From the NCBI GenBank assembly GCA_016196755.1, contig JACPXC010000007.1, positions 332,152-396,151 on the forward strand: DNA of 64,000 nucleotides, written 5' to 3'. The notes beneath the pieces are model-generated. The model did not search any database. It worked only from the letters and a program-made list of their open reading frames with translations, and was not told where the DNA came from. This document shows positions 1 through 7,880 of the stretch, one piece after another. Position 1 is the stretch's first letter. Every line of letters begins with the position of its first letter. Source of the DNA: Elusimicrobiota bacterium. GTDB taxonomy: Bacteria; Elusimicrobiota; Elusimicrobia; UBA1565. A program made the translations under genes and the position numbers.

Positions 1-568
1 ACAGCGCGCGCGGGTCATTCAACCGCCAAAGGCGCAAGCCCAGCCCGCCGGAGTCCTTGCCCGAGGCCAGCGGCTTGGCCTTCTTGGCCGCGGCCAAGAG
101 GCGCGTCACGGCCCCCGAACGGTCGGCGAAGACGCCAAAGATCGGGCTCGTGTTGGTCTTCACCGCGCGGATGAGCTTCTGGCGGTCCTTCTTGTGCTTC
201 GAGAGGGTGCGCTCGTGGGCGAGGACGCGCGCGGCCGTGGCCTTGTCGAGCCCCAGGGCCGCCAGCACCCCGGTGCGGCGCAGGAGCTTCCCGCGCACGC
301 GGTAGGACTGCTCGACGACGTAGTACGCCGGGACGTCCTCGGCCGCCAGCACACCGGACTTGCGCCAGCGCGCGAACAGGGCGGCCGCGGCCTTGTAGGG
401 GTCGGCCCCGCGCGGCAGCTCGACATGGACGGCGTTGGTCCGGCCGCGGCGCAGGCGCGCGTCGAGCTCCCCGCGTATGACGTCATAGGGTGGACAGACC
501 GCGGCGGTCAGCGACGTGCGCCGGAAATCGTAGCGCAGGCCGCGGAAGGGACGGACGGTGAGGGCCAT
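1..568 (-). CDS. DUF1015 family protein (3' end cut by window edge)
   Basis: Only the N-terminal 189 residues are in the window; the gene runs off the left edge. The protein begins MALTVRPFRGLRYD, then has a CPPYDVI motif near residue 25, NAVHVELPRG, YYVVEQSYRVRG near residue 85 and HERTLSKHKKDR. These match the N-terminal half of the DUF1015 family (usually about 400 residues), whose biochemical role is unknown to me. The ATG at 568-566 is chosen because the family's conserved VRPFRGLRYD begins right after it. A TATGAT box (583-578) lies 9 nt before this ATG, back to back with the nadD -10 box on the other strand, so the two genes diverge from a 30-bp spacer. There is no Shine-Dalgarno. Confidence 0.8.
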   Translation of the reverse strand, partial: MALTVRPFRGLRYDFRRTSLTAAVCPPYDVIRGELDARLRRGRTNAVHVELPRGADPYKAAAALFARWRKSGVLAAEDVPAYYVVEQSYRVRGKLLRRTGVLAALGLDKATAARVLAHERTLSKHKKDRQKLIRAVKTNTSPIFGVFADRSGAVTRLLAAAKKAKPLASGKDSGGLGLRLWRLNDPRAL

Positions 569-577
569 CGAGGGAGC

Positions 578-589
578 ATCATATATAAT
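578..589. promoter_or_regulatory. back-to-back divergent -10 boxes (DUF1015 / nadD)
   Basis: TATAAT at 584-589 on the plus strand is followed by 9 nt and the nadD GTG. TATGAT on the minus strand (583-578) is followed by 9 nt and the DUF1015 ATG. The two boxes abut and are symmetric about position 583/584. No convincing -35 is visible on either side. Confidence 0.5.
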
Positions 590-598
590 CACCCGTCC

Positions 599-1744
599 GT
601 GGAAACCATCCTCTTCGGCGGCACCTTCGACCCGCCGCACGCCGGGCACCTGGCCCTGCTGGCGGCGGCCCTGCGCCGCCATCCCAAGGCCCGCGCCGTC
701 GTCTCGCCGGCCTGGCGCTCGCCGCTCAAGGGCCTGCCTGCGGCCTCGGCCGCCGACCGCCTGGCCATGACGACGGCCGCCCTGCGTTCCCTACCGGCGG
801 CATCGCGCCTCAGGACCACGCTCGACCCCTGGGAATCCCAGCGCGACACGCTCACCTACAGCTGGGAAGCCCTGCGCCGGTTGAAGACCGCGCTGCCCGG
901 CGCGGAGCTTTTGTTCCTCGCCGGCGCCGACTCCTGGGAGACCCTGCCGCGCTGGAAGCGCGTCCCCGAGCTGGCCCGACTCTGCAGATTCCTCGTCGGC
1001 CGGCGCCCTGGGGCTCCGGCGCCGAAGGCCGTCGCCGGCCTGCCCCCCCTCGAGCTTCTGCCCGGGACCTTCCCCGACCTCTCCTCCACCGGCCTGCGCG
1101 CGCGGCTCTTGTGCGGCGCCGAACCGCGCGAGCTGCTCCCGGCCGTGCGTCGGCTCATCGCCCGCCGCGGCCTCTACGGCGGGACCCTGCGCGCGAAGCT
1201 GGCGCGGGCCCTCTCTCCCGAGCGCTGCGGCCACACCCTGGCCGTCGCCGAGATGGCGCGCGGGCTGGCCCTGCGCCACGGTCTCGACGCCGAGCGCGCG
1301 GCCCTGGCCGGCCTGCTCCACGACTGCGGCCGCGCCATCCCCGTCCCCGCCTTGGCCGCCTTCGCCAAGGCCCGCCGCCTGGACGTCCCGGCCCGGGCCG
1401 CGACCGCGGCACGCGCGCCGCTCTTGTTCCACGCCTACGCCTCCGAGGAATTGGCGCGCACCGAGTACGGCGTCAGCGACCCGGCCGTGCTCTCGGCGGT
1501 GCGCAAGCACACCTTGGGGGACGTCGCAATGTCCCCCCTCGACCGCCTCCTCTATACCGCCGACGCCTGCTCGGCCGACCGCACCTACCCCGGGGTCGCG
1601 GACATCCGGCGCGCGGCGCGCCGAGGCCTGGACGCCGGCTTCCTTGAGGCCCTGCGCGTCAAGCATGCCTGCGTCCTGCGCGAGGGCGGCTGGCTGCACC
1701 CGACGGCCTCGGCGGTCTGGAACGCCGCGCTGGAGGACGCCTGA
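599..1744 (+). CDS. nadD: NadD-YqeK fusion: nicotinate-nucleotide adenylyltransferase plus HD-domain hydrolase
   Basis: This is a two-domain protein of 381 residues. Residues about 1-185 are a NadD-type adenylyltransferase, which makes nicotinate adenine dinucleotide in NAD synthesis: GGTFDPPHAGH at residue 7 is the nucleotide-binding T/HxGH motif and LSSTGLR near residue 158 is the family's ISSTxxR motif. Residues about 195-381 are an HD domain of YqeK type (diadenosine-tetraphosphatase family), with CGHTLAVAEMA near 208, LLHDCGR near 239, a downstream HAYASEELA histidine and DRLLYTADACS. In many bacteria nadD and yqeK are adjacent separate genes; here they are fused. The GTG at 599 is chosen because family homology starts there (ETILFGGTFD) and a TATAAT lies just upstream. 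The gene opens the nadD-lytR-rsfS cluster. Confidence 0.92.
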   Translation: METILFGGTFDPPHAGHLALLAAALRRHPKARAVVSPAWRSPLKGLPAASAADRLAMTTAALRSLPAASRLRTTLDPWESQRDTLTYSWEALRRLKTALPGAELLFLAGADSWETLPRWKRVPELARLCRFLVGRRPGAPAPKAVAGLPPLELLPGTFPDLSSTGLRARLLCGAEPRELLPAVRRLIARRGLYGGTLRAKLARALSPERCGHTLAVAEMARGLALRHGLDAERAALAGLLHDCGRAIPVPALAAFAKARRLDVPARAATAARAPLLFHAYASEELARTEYGVSDPAVLSAVRKHTLGDVAMSPLDRLLYTADACSADRTYPGVADIRRAARRGLDAGFLEALRVKHACVLREGGWLHPTASAVWNAALEDA

Positions 1745-2754
1745 ACGCTCGGGGCCTCGCCGCCGCCCTGGCCCTGCTCTGCGCCGGCGCCGCCTGGCTC
1801 GACGCCCACGCCCACGCCCCCCGGGCCCTGCGCGAACGCCGGCCGGTCTGGGGCCTGACCGCACTGCGCTTCGCGGGCCAAGCCGCCGTCGTTCCCCCGG
1901 CCCTTTACCTGCTCGTCCACGACCCGCGCCGCGGCACCCTGGACCTGGTCCTCGTCCCCGCCGGCACCGCCGCGCCGAGCTCGCGGACTCTGGCCGACGC
2001 CTACGGGGACGCGCTCCGCGCGGGCGCCTCGCCCGAGGCGGCCGGCCGGGCGCTGGCCGACGCCGCGGCGGCGGCTTTGCCGCGGGCCCCGGGCTGGCCC
2101 GCCGAGGCCGGGGAGCCGCTGTTCACCACGCTCCTGAGCTTGGGCGCCTCCGCGCGGCCGGCGGCCCCCATCGAGACCCGGCGCCGGCTGGCCGCCGCGC
2201 TCTCCGACCCGTTCCTATGGCCGCGCGCCCCGCTGTATTGGCTAAGGGCGGGCCGGCCGGCGGGTCTGGGGGCCTGGGACGCCGCGGCGCTCCTGCGCGC
2301 CGCGCGGGGTCTGGCTCCCGAGGCCCTGCGCGCCTCGCGCTGGCCGGCTCCGGAGCTGGCGGCCCCCTTCACGGCCTGGCTCTTCGAGGGCCAGGGCAAG
2401 GGAGACGCGCGCGGTATCGGCACGGTGTCGGTGCTCAACGCCGGCGCGGCCCCCGGAGTCGCCCTCAAGGCGACGAAAGTATTAAGATGGGCGGGCTTGG
2501 ATGTGGTCCATTTCGGCAACGCCCCGGGGCCCCAAGCCGAGACCGGCGCCGTCGACTTCGTGGGTCGGCCCGAGACCGCGCGCGCGGCCTTGGCCGCCCT
2601 GGGCTGCCGGAAGGCCGAGACGCTGACGGCCCTGGAGCCGAGCCCGATGACGATGGCCTCGGTGTCGATCGGACGGGATTGGGACTCGTGCGCCCGGCTG
2701 ACGGGCGCGGGACGCGGGACGGAGGAGGAGCATGGAACTCGTCGAGATCCTTAA
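1741..2754 (+). CDS. LytR_C-domain membrane-anchored protein, probable CTG start
   Basis: The protein has 337 residues with a hydrophobic N-terminus (GLAAALALLCAGAAWL), an LCP-like middle (LYLLVHDPRRGTLDLVLVP) and a C-terminal LytR_C domain (SVLNAGAAPGVALKATKVLRWAGLDVVHFGNA, near residues 230-262, closing with SIGRDWD). The middle lacks clear catalytic motifs of LytR-CpsA-Psr phosphotransferases, so enzyme activity is doubtful. No ATG, GTG or TTG exists in this frame before codon 2077 (TTG), yet the protein-like sequence with its signal anchor extends up to 1741. There a CTG overlaps the nadD stop as CTGA, preceded by GGAGG (1732-1736) at 4-nt spacing. A lytR-family gene between nadD and rsfS is a familiar arrangement. 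The 3' end overlaps pilT by 23 nt. Confidence 0.72.
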   Translation: MNARGLAAALALLCAGAAWLDAHAHAPRALRERRPVWGLTALRFAGQAAVVPPALYLLVHDPRRGTLDLVLVPAGTAAPSSRTLADAYGDALRAGASPEAAGRALADAAAAALPRAPGWPAEAGEPLFTTLLSLGASARPAAPIETRRRLAAALSDPFLWPRAPLYWLRAGRPAGLGAWDAAALLRAARGLAPEALRASRWPAPELAAPFTAWLFEGQGKGDARGIGTVSVLNAGAAPGVALKATKVLRWAGLDVVHFGNAPGPQAETGAVDFVGRPETARAALAALGCRKAETLTALEPSPMTMASVSIGRDWDSCARLTGAGRGTEEEHGTRRDP

Positions 2755-3820
2755 GACGGCGGTGGGCTCGGGGGCCAGCGACATCCACCTGGTCATCGGC
2801 CGGCCGCCCATGATGCGCGCCGACGGCCACATCCAGGAGATCCCGGGCTTTCCGGTCCTCAGCGCCGACGAGTCCAAGCGCCTTATCTACTCGATCCTCT
2901 ACGAGGAGCAGCGCGCCAAGTTCGAGGAGAACTGGGAGCTGGACTGCTCCTTCGCGGTGACCGGCTTCGCGCGCTTCCGCGTGAACGTCCTGGTGCAGAA
3001 GAACGGCGTCGAGGCCGTCATGCGCGTCATCTCCTCGAAGATCCCCACCCCCGAGCAGCTGCGCCTCTCCCCCGCCGTCGTCGCCTTCTCGACCTTGCCG
3101 CGGGGACTCGTCCTCGTCACCGGCCCCACCGGCTCGGGCAAGTCGACCACCCTCGCCGCCGTCGTCGAACTCATCAACCAGTCCCAGGCCCACCACATCT
3201 TGACCATCGAGGACCCCATCGAGTTCGTCTACGACTCGAAGAAGTCCATCGTCCGCCAGCGCGAGGTCGGGCAGAACACCAAGAGCTTCGCCAACGCGCT
3301 CAAGGGCGCTTTGCGCCAGGACCCCGACGTCATCCTGGTCGGCGAGATGCGAGACCTCGAGACCATCGCCCTGGCCATCACCGCCGCCGAGACCGGCCAC
3401 CTCTGCCTCGGCACCCTGCACACCAAGGACGCCCCGTCGACGATCGACCGCATCATCGACGTCTTCCCGCCCCACCAGCAGACCCAGATCCGCGTCCAGC
3501 TGGCCGTCGCCCTGCAAGGTGTCGTCAGCCAGATCCTCATCCCGCGGCTCGACGGCGCGGGCCGCGTGGCCGCGCGCGAGATCATGATCATGACCCCCGC
3601 CATCTCGAACCTCGTCCGCGAGGGCAAGACGCACATGATCTACGGCGCCGTCGACACCGGCGCGAAGTTCGGCATGCAGTCCATGGACCAATCCCTGGGC
3701 CACCTGGTCAAGCAGGGGCTCATCGACATGGACGAGGCCGCCAAGCGCTGTCACAACCTGGCCACGCTCGAGACGCTGACCGGACGCAAGGCCGGCAAGG
3801 CCTCGCAGGCGATCGGTTAA
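2732..3820 (+). CDS. pilT: PilT-type twitching motility ATPase (copy 1)
   Basis: This is a secretion-ATPase of the PilT/PilU group (362 residues; the family is about 340-380), a hexameric motor that retracts type IV pili at the inner-membrane base. An N-terminal PAS-like region is followed by Walker A GPTGSGKST (near residue 131), the Asp box, Walker B ILVGEMRD (near 200), the His box TGHLCLGTLHT and a C-terminal AISNLVREGK motif corresponding to PilT's AIRNLIRE. GGAGGAGGAGC precedes the ATG. No pilin, pilB, pilC or secretin gene is nearby, so the rest of the pilus apparatus must be elsewhere. A second pilT lies 1.3 kb downstream (5115-6182), separated by a cNMP-binding protein and rsfS. Confidence 0.93.
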   Translation: MELVEILKTAVGSGASDIHLVIGRPPMMRADGHIQEIPGFPVLSADESKRLIYSILYEEQRAKFEENWELDCSFAVTGFARFRVNVLVQKNGVEAVMRVISSKIPTPEQLRLSPAVVAFSTLPRGLVLVTGPTGSGKSTTLAAVVELINQSQAHHILTIEDPIEFVYDSKKSIVRQREVGQNTKSFANALKGALRQDPDVILVGEMRDLETIALAITAAETGHLCLGTLHTKDAPSTIDRIIDVFPPHQQTQIRVQLAVALQGVVSQILIPRLDGAGRVAAREIMIMTPAISNLVREGKTHMIYGAVDTGAKFGMQSMDQSLGHLVKQGLIDMDEAAKRCHNLATLETLTGRKAGKASQAIG

Positions 3821-3824
3821 GGCC

Positions 3825-4736
3825 ATGGCCGACAAGACCACGCTCCTCAAGTCGCTCAAGCTCCTGGCCGGGATCCCGGAGGCCGAGCTCGCCAAGCTCG
3901 GGGAGTATCTCGCTCCCCGGGAGTTCGCCGACGCCCAGCCGGTCTTCGAGGAGGGCTCGACGGGCTCGAGCCTGTTCTTCATCACCGACGGGCATGTGCG
4001 CATCGCCAAGAAGCTGCGCTCCTCGGCCGCTCAGACGGCGGCCTACAAGGAGCTCGCCGTCCTCGGCCCGGGCGACTGCTTCGGCGAGATGGCCCTCATC
4101 GAGGCCGCCACCCCGCGCTCGGCCAGCGCGATCGCCACGGGCGCGACGCTGCTCTTCGAGCTCAGCCGCGACGACCTGAACCGCTGGCTGGGGGCCAACC
4201 CCACGCTGGCCATGGGCTTCTTCTCGCGCCTGGTGCAGACCCTCTCGGGCCGCCTGCGCCGCTCCTCCAACGAGCTCACCCTTCTCTTCGACCTCTCGAA
4301 CCTCCTGCTCGAGCCGTTCACCAACGCCACGCACATGTTCGACAAGGCGATGCCGCGCATCATGCAGTACCTGGAGGGCGATTGGGTCGCCGGCGCCTAC
4401 CTCTACAACCAGTTCAACGACGAGATGGACTTAGCCGACACGGAGGGCGACTTCAAGTCCGCCCTCGAGCGCCTCAAGGTGGACCCCGCCGCCGCGAAGA
4501 ACGCCTGGCTCGACGACTCCACCTACCAGGTGGTGTTCCCCGGCAAGAAGCGGCCCATGGGCTCGATCGTGTTCCACCGCTCCAAACCACTCGAGAACGA
4601 GGAGATGAACGAGACGGGGCGCACGCTGACCACCTCGGCGCGCCTGATCGCCTCCGCGCTCGAGAACATCTCCTGGCGCGCCGAGGACGACATGCGCTCG
4701 CGGCTCAAGAAGAACATCCAAGCGGGGCCCTATTGA
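3825..4736 (+). CDS. cyclic-nucleotide-binding (cNMP) sensor protein with GAF-like C-terminal region
   Basis: The protein has 303 residues. Residues about 10-150 form a CAP/cNMP-binding domain: VFEEGSTGSSLFFITDGHVRI followed by the phosphate-binding-cassette-like GDCFGEMALIEAATPRSASA. There is no helix-turn-helix. The C-terminal half (about 160-295) resembles a small ligand or regulatory domain ending in an amphipathic helix, and I do not recognise it firmly. A protein with a cNMP domain and no HTH is more likely to act by protein-protein contact than by binding DNA. It sits 4 nt after pilT and overlaps rsfS by ATGA, so it is probably co-expressed with the two PilT motors. Control of retraction by a cyclic nucleotide is an inference from this position. 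Confidence 0.75.
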   Translation: MADKTTLLKSLKLLAGIPEAELAKLGEYLAPREFADAQPVFEEGSTGSSLFFITDGHVRIAKKLRSSAAQTAAYKELAVLGPGDCFGEMALIEAATPRSASAIATGATLLFELSRDDLNRWLGANPTLAMGFFSRLVQTLSGRLRRSSNELTLLFDLSNLLLEPFTNATHMFDKAMPRIMQYLEGDWVAGAYLYNQFNDEMDLADTEGDFKSALERLKVDPAAAKNAWLDDSTYQVVFPGKKRPMGSIVFHRSKPLENEEMNETGRTLTTSARLIASALENISWRAEDDMRSRLKKNIQAGPY

Positions 4737-5122
4737 TGACCACCGAAGCCAACGCCCTCGCACAGGGACGCTACTACAAGAAGCTGGCCGTGCAGGCGGC
4801 GCGCGCGGCCGACGACAAGAAGGCCGAGCAGATCGTCCTGCTCCACGTGGCCGCCTTGACCGGGGTGGCCGACTACGTGATGATCGCCTCCTGCGCCTCG
4901 GTCCCCCAGCTCGAGGCGGTCGAGGACCATATCAAGAAGACCTTCAAAGACGACGGCCTCCTCATGCACCATCGCGACGGGCGGCTCTCCGAAAAGTGGC
5001 GCGTGCTCGATTACGGGGGCCTGCTCATCCACCTCATGCACCCCGCCGCGCGCGAGCACTACCGGCTGGAGACGATATACCAGGGCGCCAAGAAGGTGCG
5101 TTGGGAGGCCTCGGGTGCCTGA
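4736..5122 (+). CDS. rsfS: ribosome silencing factor RsfS (Iojap/YbeB)
   Basis: The product has 128 residues, the usual RsfS length. In this family the protein binds uL14 on the 50S subunit and blocks subunit joining when nutrients are scarce. Diagnostic sequence: KKAEQIVLLHVAALTGVADYVMIASCAS near residues 27-55 (family: DIVVLDVxxLSxxADYFVIxTG), VEDHIKKTF and the C-terminal WRVLDYGGLLIHLMHPAAREHYRLE (family: WxxxDYGDVVVHVFxxExRxFYxLE). The ATG at 4736 overlaps the upstream stop as ATGA. It belongs to the classic nadD-yqeK-lytR-rsfS neighbourhood, here interrupted by pilT and the cNMP sensor. Confidence 0.92.
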   Translation: MTTEANALAQGRYYKKLAVQAARAADDKKAEQIVLLHVAALTGVADYVMIASCASVPQLEAVEDHIKKTFKDDGLLMHHRDGRLSEKWRVLDYGGLLIHLMHPAAREHYRLETIYQGAKKVRWEASGA

Positions 5123-6182
5123 GCTCGTCGACATCCTCAAGGCTGCAGTCCAGATGGGTGCTAGCGACGTCCACGTCACCGCCGGCCGGCCCCCGCTGGC
5201 GCGCGTGCGCGGCGAGGTCCACCCGGTGCCCGGCGGCGCGACCCTCACCGACGAGGAGTCCCGGCGCCTGGTCTACTCGATCCTCTTCGAGGACCAGCGC
5301 GCGCGCTTCGAGGCCGACCTCGAGCTCGACTGCTCCCTGCAGGTCCCCGGCCTCTCGCGCTTCCGCGTCAACGTCTACAACCAGCGCCGCGGCGTGGGTG
5401 CGGTCCTGCGCGTCATCCCCTCCCACATCCCCACCCCGGCCGAGATCGGGCTCATGCCCTCGGTGGTCAAGCTAGCCGACCTGCCGCGCGGCCTCGTGCT
5501 CGTCACCGGCCCGACCGGCTCCGGCAAATCGACCACCCTGGCCGCGCTCATCGAGACGATCAACGCCAGCCGCAAGCGCACGATCCTCACCATCGAGGAC
5601 CCCATCGAGTTCGTCTACGAGGACAAGCAGTCGCTCATCCTCCAGCGCGAGGTCGGCCAGCAGACCAAGTCCTTCGCCGAGGCCCTGCGCCACGCCCTGC
5701 GCCAGAACCCCGACGTGATCCTGGTCGGCGAGATGCGGGACTTGGAGACCATCTCCCTGGCCATCTCGGCCGCCGAGACCGGGCACCTCTGCTTCGGCAC
5801 CCTGCACACCCAGGACGCCCCGACCACGGTCGACCGCATCATCGACGTCTTCCCGCCCGGCCAGCAGCAGCAGGTCCGCATCCAGGTCTCCACGGTCCTG
5901 CAGGCCGTGGTCAGCCAGATCCTCCTGCCGCGCAAGGACGCCCAGGGCCGCGTGGCCTCGCGCGAGGTCATGGTGGCCACCCCGGCGGTCGGCAACCTCA
6001 TCCGCGAGGGCAAGACCCACATGCTCTACGGGGCTATCGAGGCTGGCGCGAAGTTCGGCATGATCACGATGGACCAGCACCTCGCCTTCCTCGTCAAGTC
6101 CAACATGGTCGGCCTCGAGGACGCGCTGGCCAAGGCTCGCGACCCCGAGGGCCTCAAGGCCCTCATCAGCCTGGGGCGCTGA
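5115..6182 (+). CDS. pilT: PilT-type twitching motility ATPase (copy 2)
   Basis: A second retraction ATPase (355 residues), clearly paralogous to the copy at 2732. It has the same order of motifs: Walker A GPTGSGKST near residue 132, Walker B ILVGEMRD, TGHLCFGTLHT and AVGNLIREGKTHML. The GTG start at 5115 overlaps the rsfS 3' end by 8 nt, and its first residues PELVDILKAAVQMGASDVHV align with copy 1. The pair may work as PilT and PilU, but the C-terminal extension typical of some PilU proteins is not obvious, so I do not assign one. The stop overlaps the argS ATG by one base (TGATG). Confidence 0.92.
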   Translation: MPELVDILKAAVQMGASDVHVTAGRPPLARVRGEVHPVPGGATLTDEESRRLVYSILFEDQRARFEADLELDCSLQVPGLSRFRVNVYNQRRGVGAVLRVIPSHIPTPAEIGLMPSVVKLADLPRGLVLVTGPTGSGKSTTLAALIETINASRKRTILTIEDPIEFVYEDKQSLILQREVGQQTKSFAEALRHALRQNPDVILVGEMRDLETISLAISAAETGHLCFGTLHTQDAPTTVDRIIDVFPPGQQQQVRIQVSTVLQAVVSQILLPRKDAQGRVASREVMVATPAVGNLIREGKTHMLYGAIEAGAKFGMITMDQHLAFLVKSNMVGLEDALAKARDPEGLKALISLGR

Positions 6183-7876
6183 TGCTCGTCGAAGAGCTGC
6201 GCGCCGAAGTCGAGAGGCGCCTCAAGGCCTGGACCCGCGAGCACGGCGCCGAGGCCCCGGCCGTCACGCTGACGCAGGCGCCGGCCCACGTCAAGGCCGA
6301 CGTCTCCCTGCCCTGGCCGCTGGCCGCCGCCAAGCTCCTGCGCCGCCGCCCGCTCGAGGTCGCCGGCGAGGCCGCGGCACTCCTCAAGGACATCCCCGGC
6401 GTCGGCGCGGCCGAGCCCGCCCCACCGGGCTTCGTGAACCTGACATTCTCCACCGCCGCCCTGGGTGCCGACCTGGCCGCCGTGCTGGCCGAGCCCGCAT
6501 CGGCGGGCCGTTCCCCGCTCGAGGCCCCGCGCGAGATCCTTCTCGAGTACGTCTCGGCCAACCCGACCGGGCCGGTCCACTTGGCCACGAGCCGCGCGGC
6601 GACTTTGGGCGACAGCCTGGCGCGCATCCTGCGCCGCCGCGGCCACGCGGTACGCACCGAGTACTACGTCAACGACGCAGGCAAGCAGGTCGAGCTCCTC
6701 GGCCAATCCGTGCAGGCGCGTTGGGAGCAGCTCCACGGCAAGGACACCCAGGTCCCCGAGAAAGGCTACCGGGGCGAGTACATCGTCGACATCGCCAAGG
6801 CCGCCCCTTCGGAAGCCAAGTCCTGGGGCCCCGCCGAGTTCGCCAAGCTGGCCATCGAGGCCATGCTGGCCCAGCACCGTGCCGACACGGAGCTCTTCGG
6901 CGCACACTTCGACCGCTGGTACCGCGAGTCCGAGCTCCACGCCGCGGGAGCCGTCGAGAAGACCATGGCCAAGCTCAAGGCCATGGGCAAGGCCTACGAG
7001 AAGGACGGCGCGCTCTGGCTAGGGACTTCCTCCGACGAAGGCGAGGACGACAAGGACCGCGTGCTGGTGCGCAAGGACGGCGTCCCCACTTACTTCCTGG
7101 CCGACATCGCCTACCACGAGGACAAGTACTCCCGCGGCGCCACGGAGCTCATCGACATCTGGGGCGCCGACCACCACGGCTACGTGCCGCGCATGAAGGC
7201 CGCCGTCGCAGCCCTAGGCCACCCCCCCGAGTCCTTCCACGCCATCGTCCACCAACTCGTACACATGATCAAGAAGGAGGACTTCGAGAAGGTCGTGATG
7301 AAGATGTCCAAGCGCAAAGGGGAATTCATCACCCTGCGCGAACTCGTGTCGGTCGTCGGCGTCGACGCCTGCCGCTTCTTCTTCGCCCTGCGCACGCCCA
7401 ACACCCACATGCAGTTCGACTGGGAGCTGGCCCAGAAGAAGACCAACGACAACCCGGTCTTCTACGTCCAGTACGTCCACGCGCGCATCGCCTCGATCTT
7501 CCGCGAGGCCGCCTCCATGGCCCCGGAGGCGGCACTTCCTCGCGATAACGCTCGGTCGGCCGCCGCGCAGGGCCTGGGCCAGGGCGCGCCCGACTGGTCC
7601 CTCCTAACCGCTCCCGATGAGCGCGCCCTGCTCATCAAGGCCGCCTGGCTGCCCGAGACCCTCAAGGCCTGCGAGCGCGAGCTCTCGCCGCACCCCCTGG
7701 CCGTCTACCTCATGGAGCTGGCCGGCCTCTACCACAAGTTCTACGAGCATTGCCGCGTCCTCGACTCGACCGAACCAGCCCTGACCGCCACCCGGCTCGC
7801 CCTATGCCGCGGCGTGCAGACCGTCATCGCCGAGGGGCTGGAGCTCCTGGGCGTGTCGGCGCCGCAAGAGATGTAA
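6182..7876 (+). CDS. argS: arginyl-tRNA synthetase with atypical HIGH motif
   Basis: Class I arginyl-tRNA synthetase (564 residues). It has the N-terminal Add-1 domain (DVSLPWPLAAAKLL), the catalytic-core signature LLEYVSANPTGPVH near residue 125, YYVNDAGKQVELL, KMSKRKGEFITL near residue 374 and a C-terminal DALR anticodon-binding helical domain. The normal HIGH/HVGH is replaced by HLAT (residues about 133-136): the first His is kept while the Gly and second His are gone. The KMSKR loop is intact. Some bacterial ArgRS groups show degenerate HIGH motifs, so I read this as lineage variation and not a defect. It is translationally linked to pilT copy 2 by a 1-nt overlap. Confidence 0.94.
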   Translation: MLVEELRAEVERRLKAWTREHGAEAPAVTLTQAPAHVKADVSLPWPLAAAKLLRRRPLEVAGEAAALLKDIPGVGAAEPAPPGFVNLTFSTAALGADLAAVLAEPASAGRSPLEAPREILLEYVSANPTGPVHLATSRAATLGDSLARILRRRGHAVRTEYYVNDAGKQVELLGQSVQARWEQLHGKDTQVPEKGYRGEYIVDIAKAAPSEAKSWGPAEFAKLAIEAMLAQHRADTELFGAHFDRWYRESELHAAGAVEKTMAKLKAMGKAYEKDGALWLGTSSDEGEDDKDRVLVRKDGVPTYFLADIAYHEDKYSRGATELIDIWGADHHGYVPRMKAAVAALGHPPESFHAIVHQLVHMIKKEDFEKVVMKMSKRKGEFITLRELVSVVGVDACRFFFALRTPNTHMQFDWELAQKKTNDNPVFYVQYVHARIASIFREAASMAPEAALPRDNARSAAAQGLGQGAPDWSLLTAPDERALLIKAAWLPETLKACERELSPHPLAVYLMELAGLYHKFYEHCRVLDSTEPALTATRLALCRGVQTVIAEGLELLGVSAPQEM

Positions 7877-7880
7877 GCCG

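Noticed and set aside
2732..6182. Long direct repeat between the two pilT genes.
   Set aside because: This is paralogous coding similarity of the PilT ATPase domain, not a mobile or regulatory repeat.
2465..6940. Long minus-strand open frames opposite pilT, the cNMP sensor and argS.
   Set aside because: They are antisense shadows of well-recognised genes, without motifs or plausible starts.
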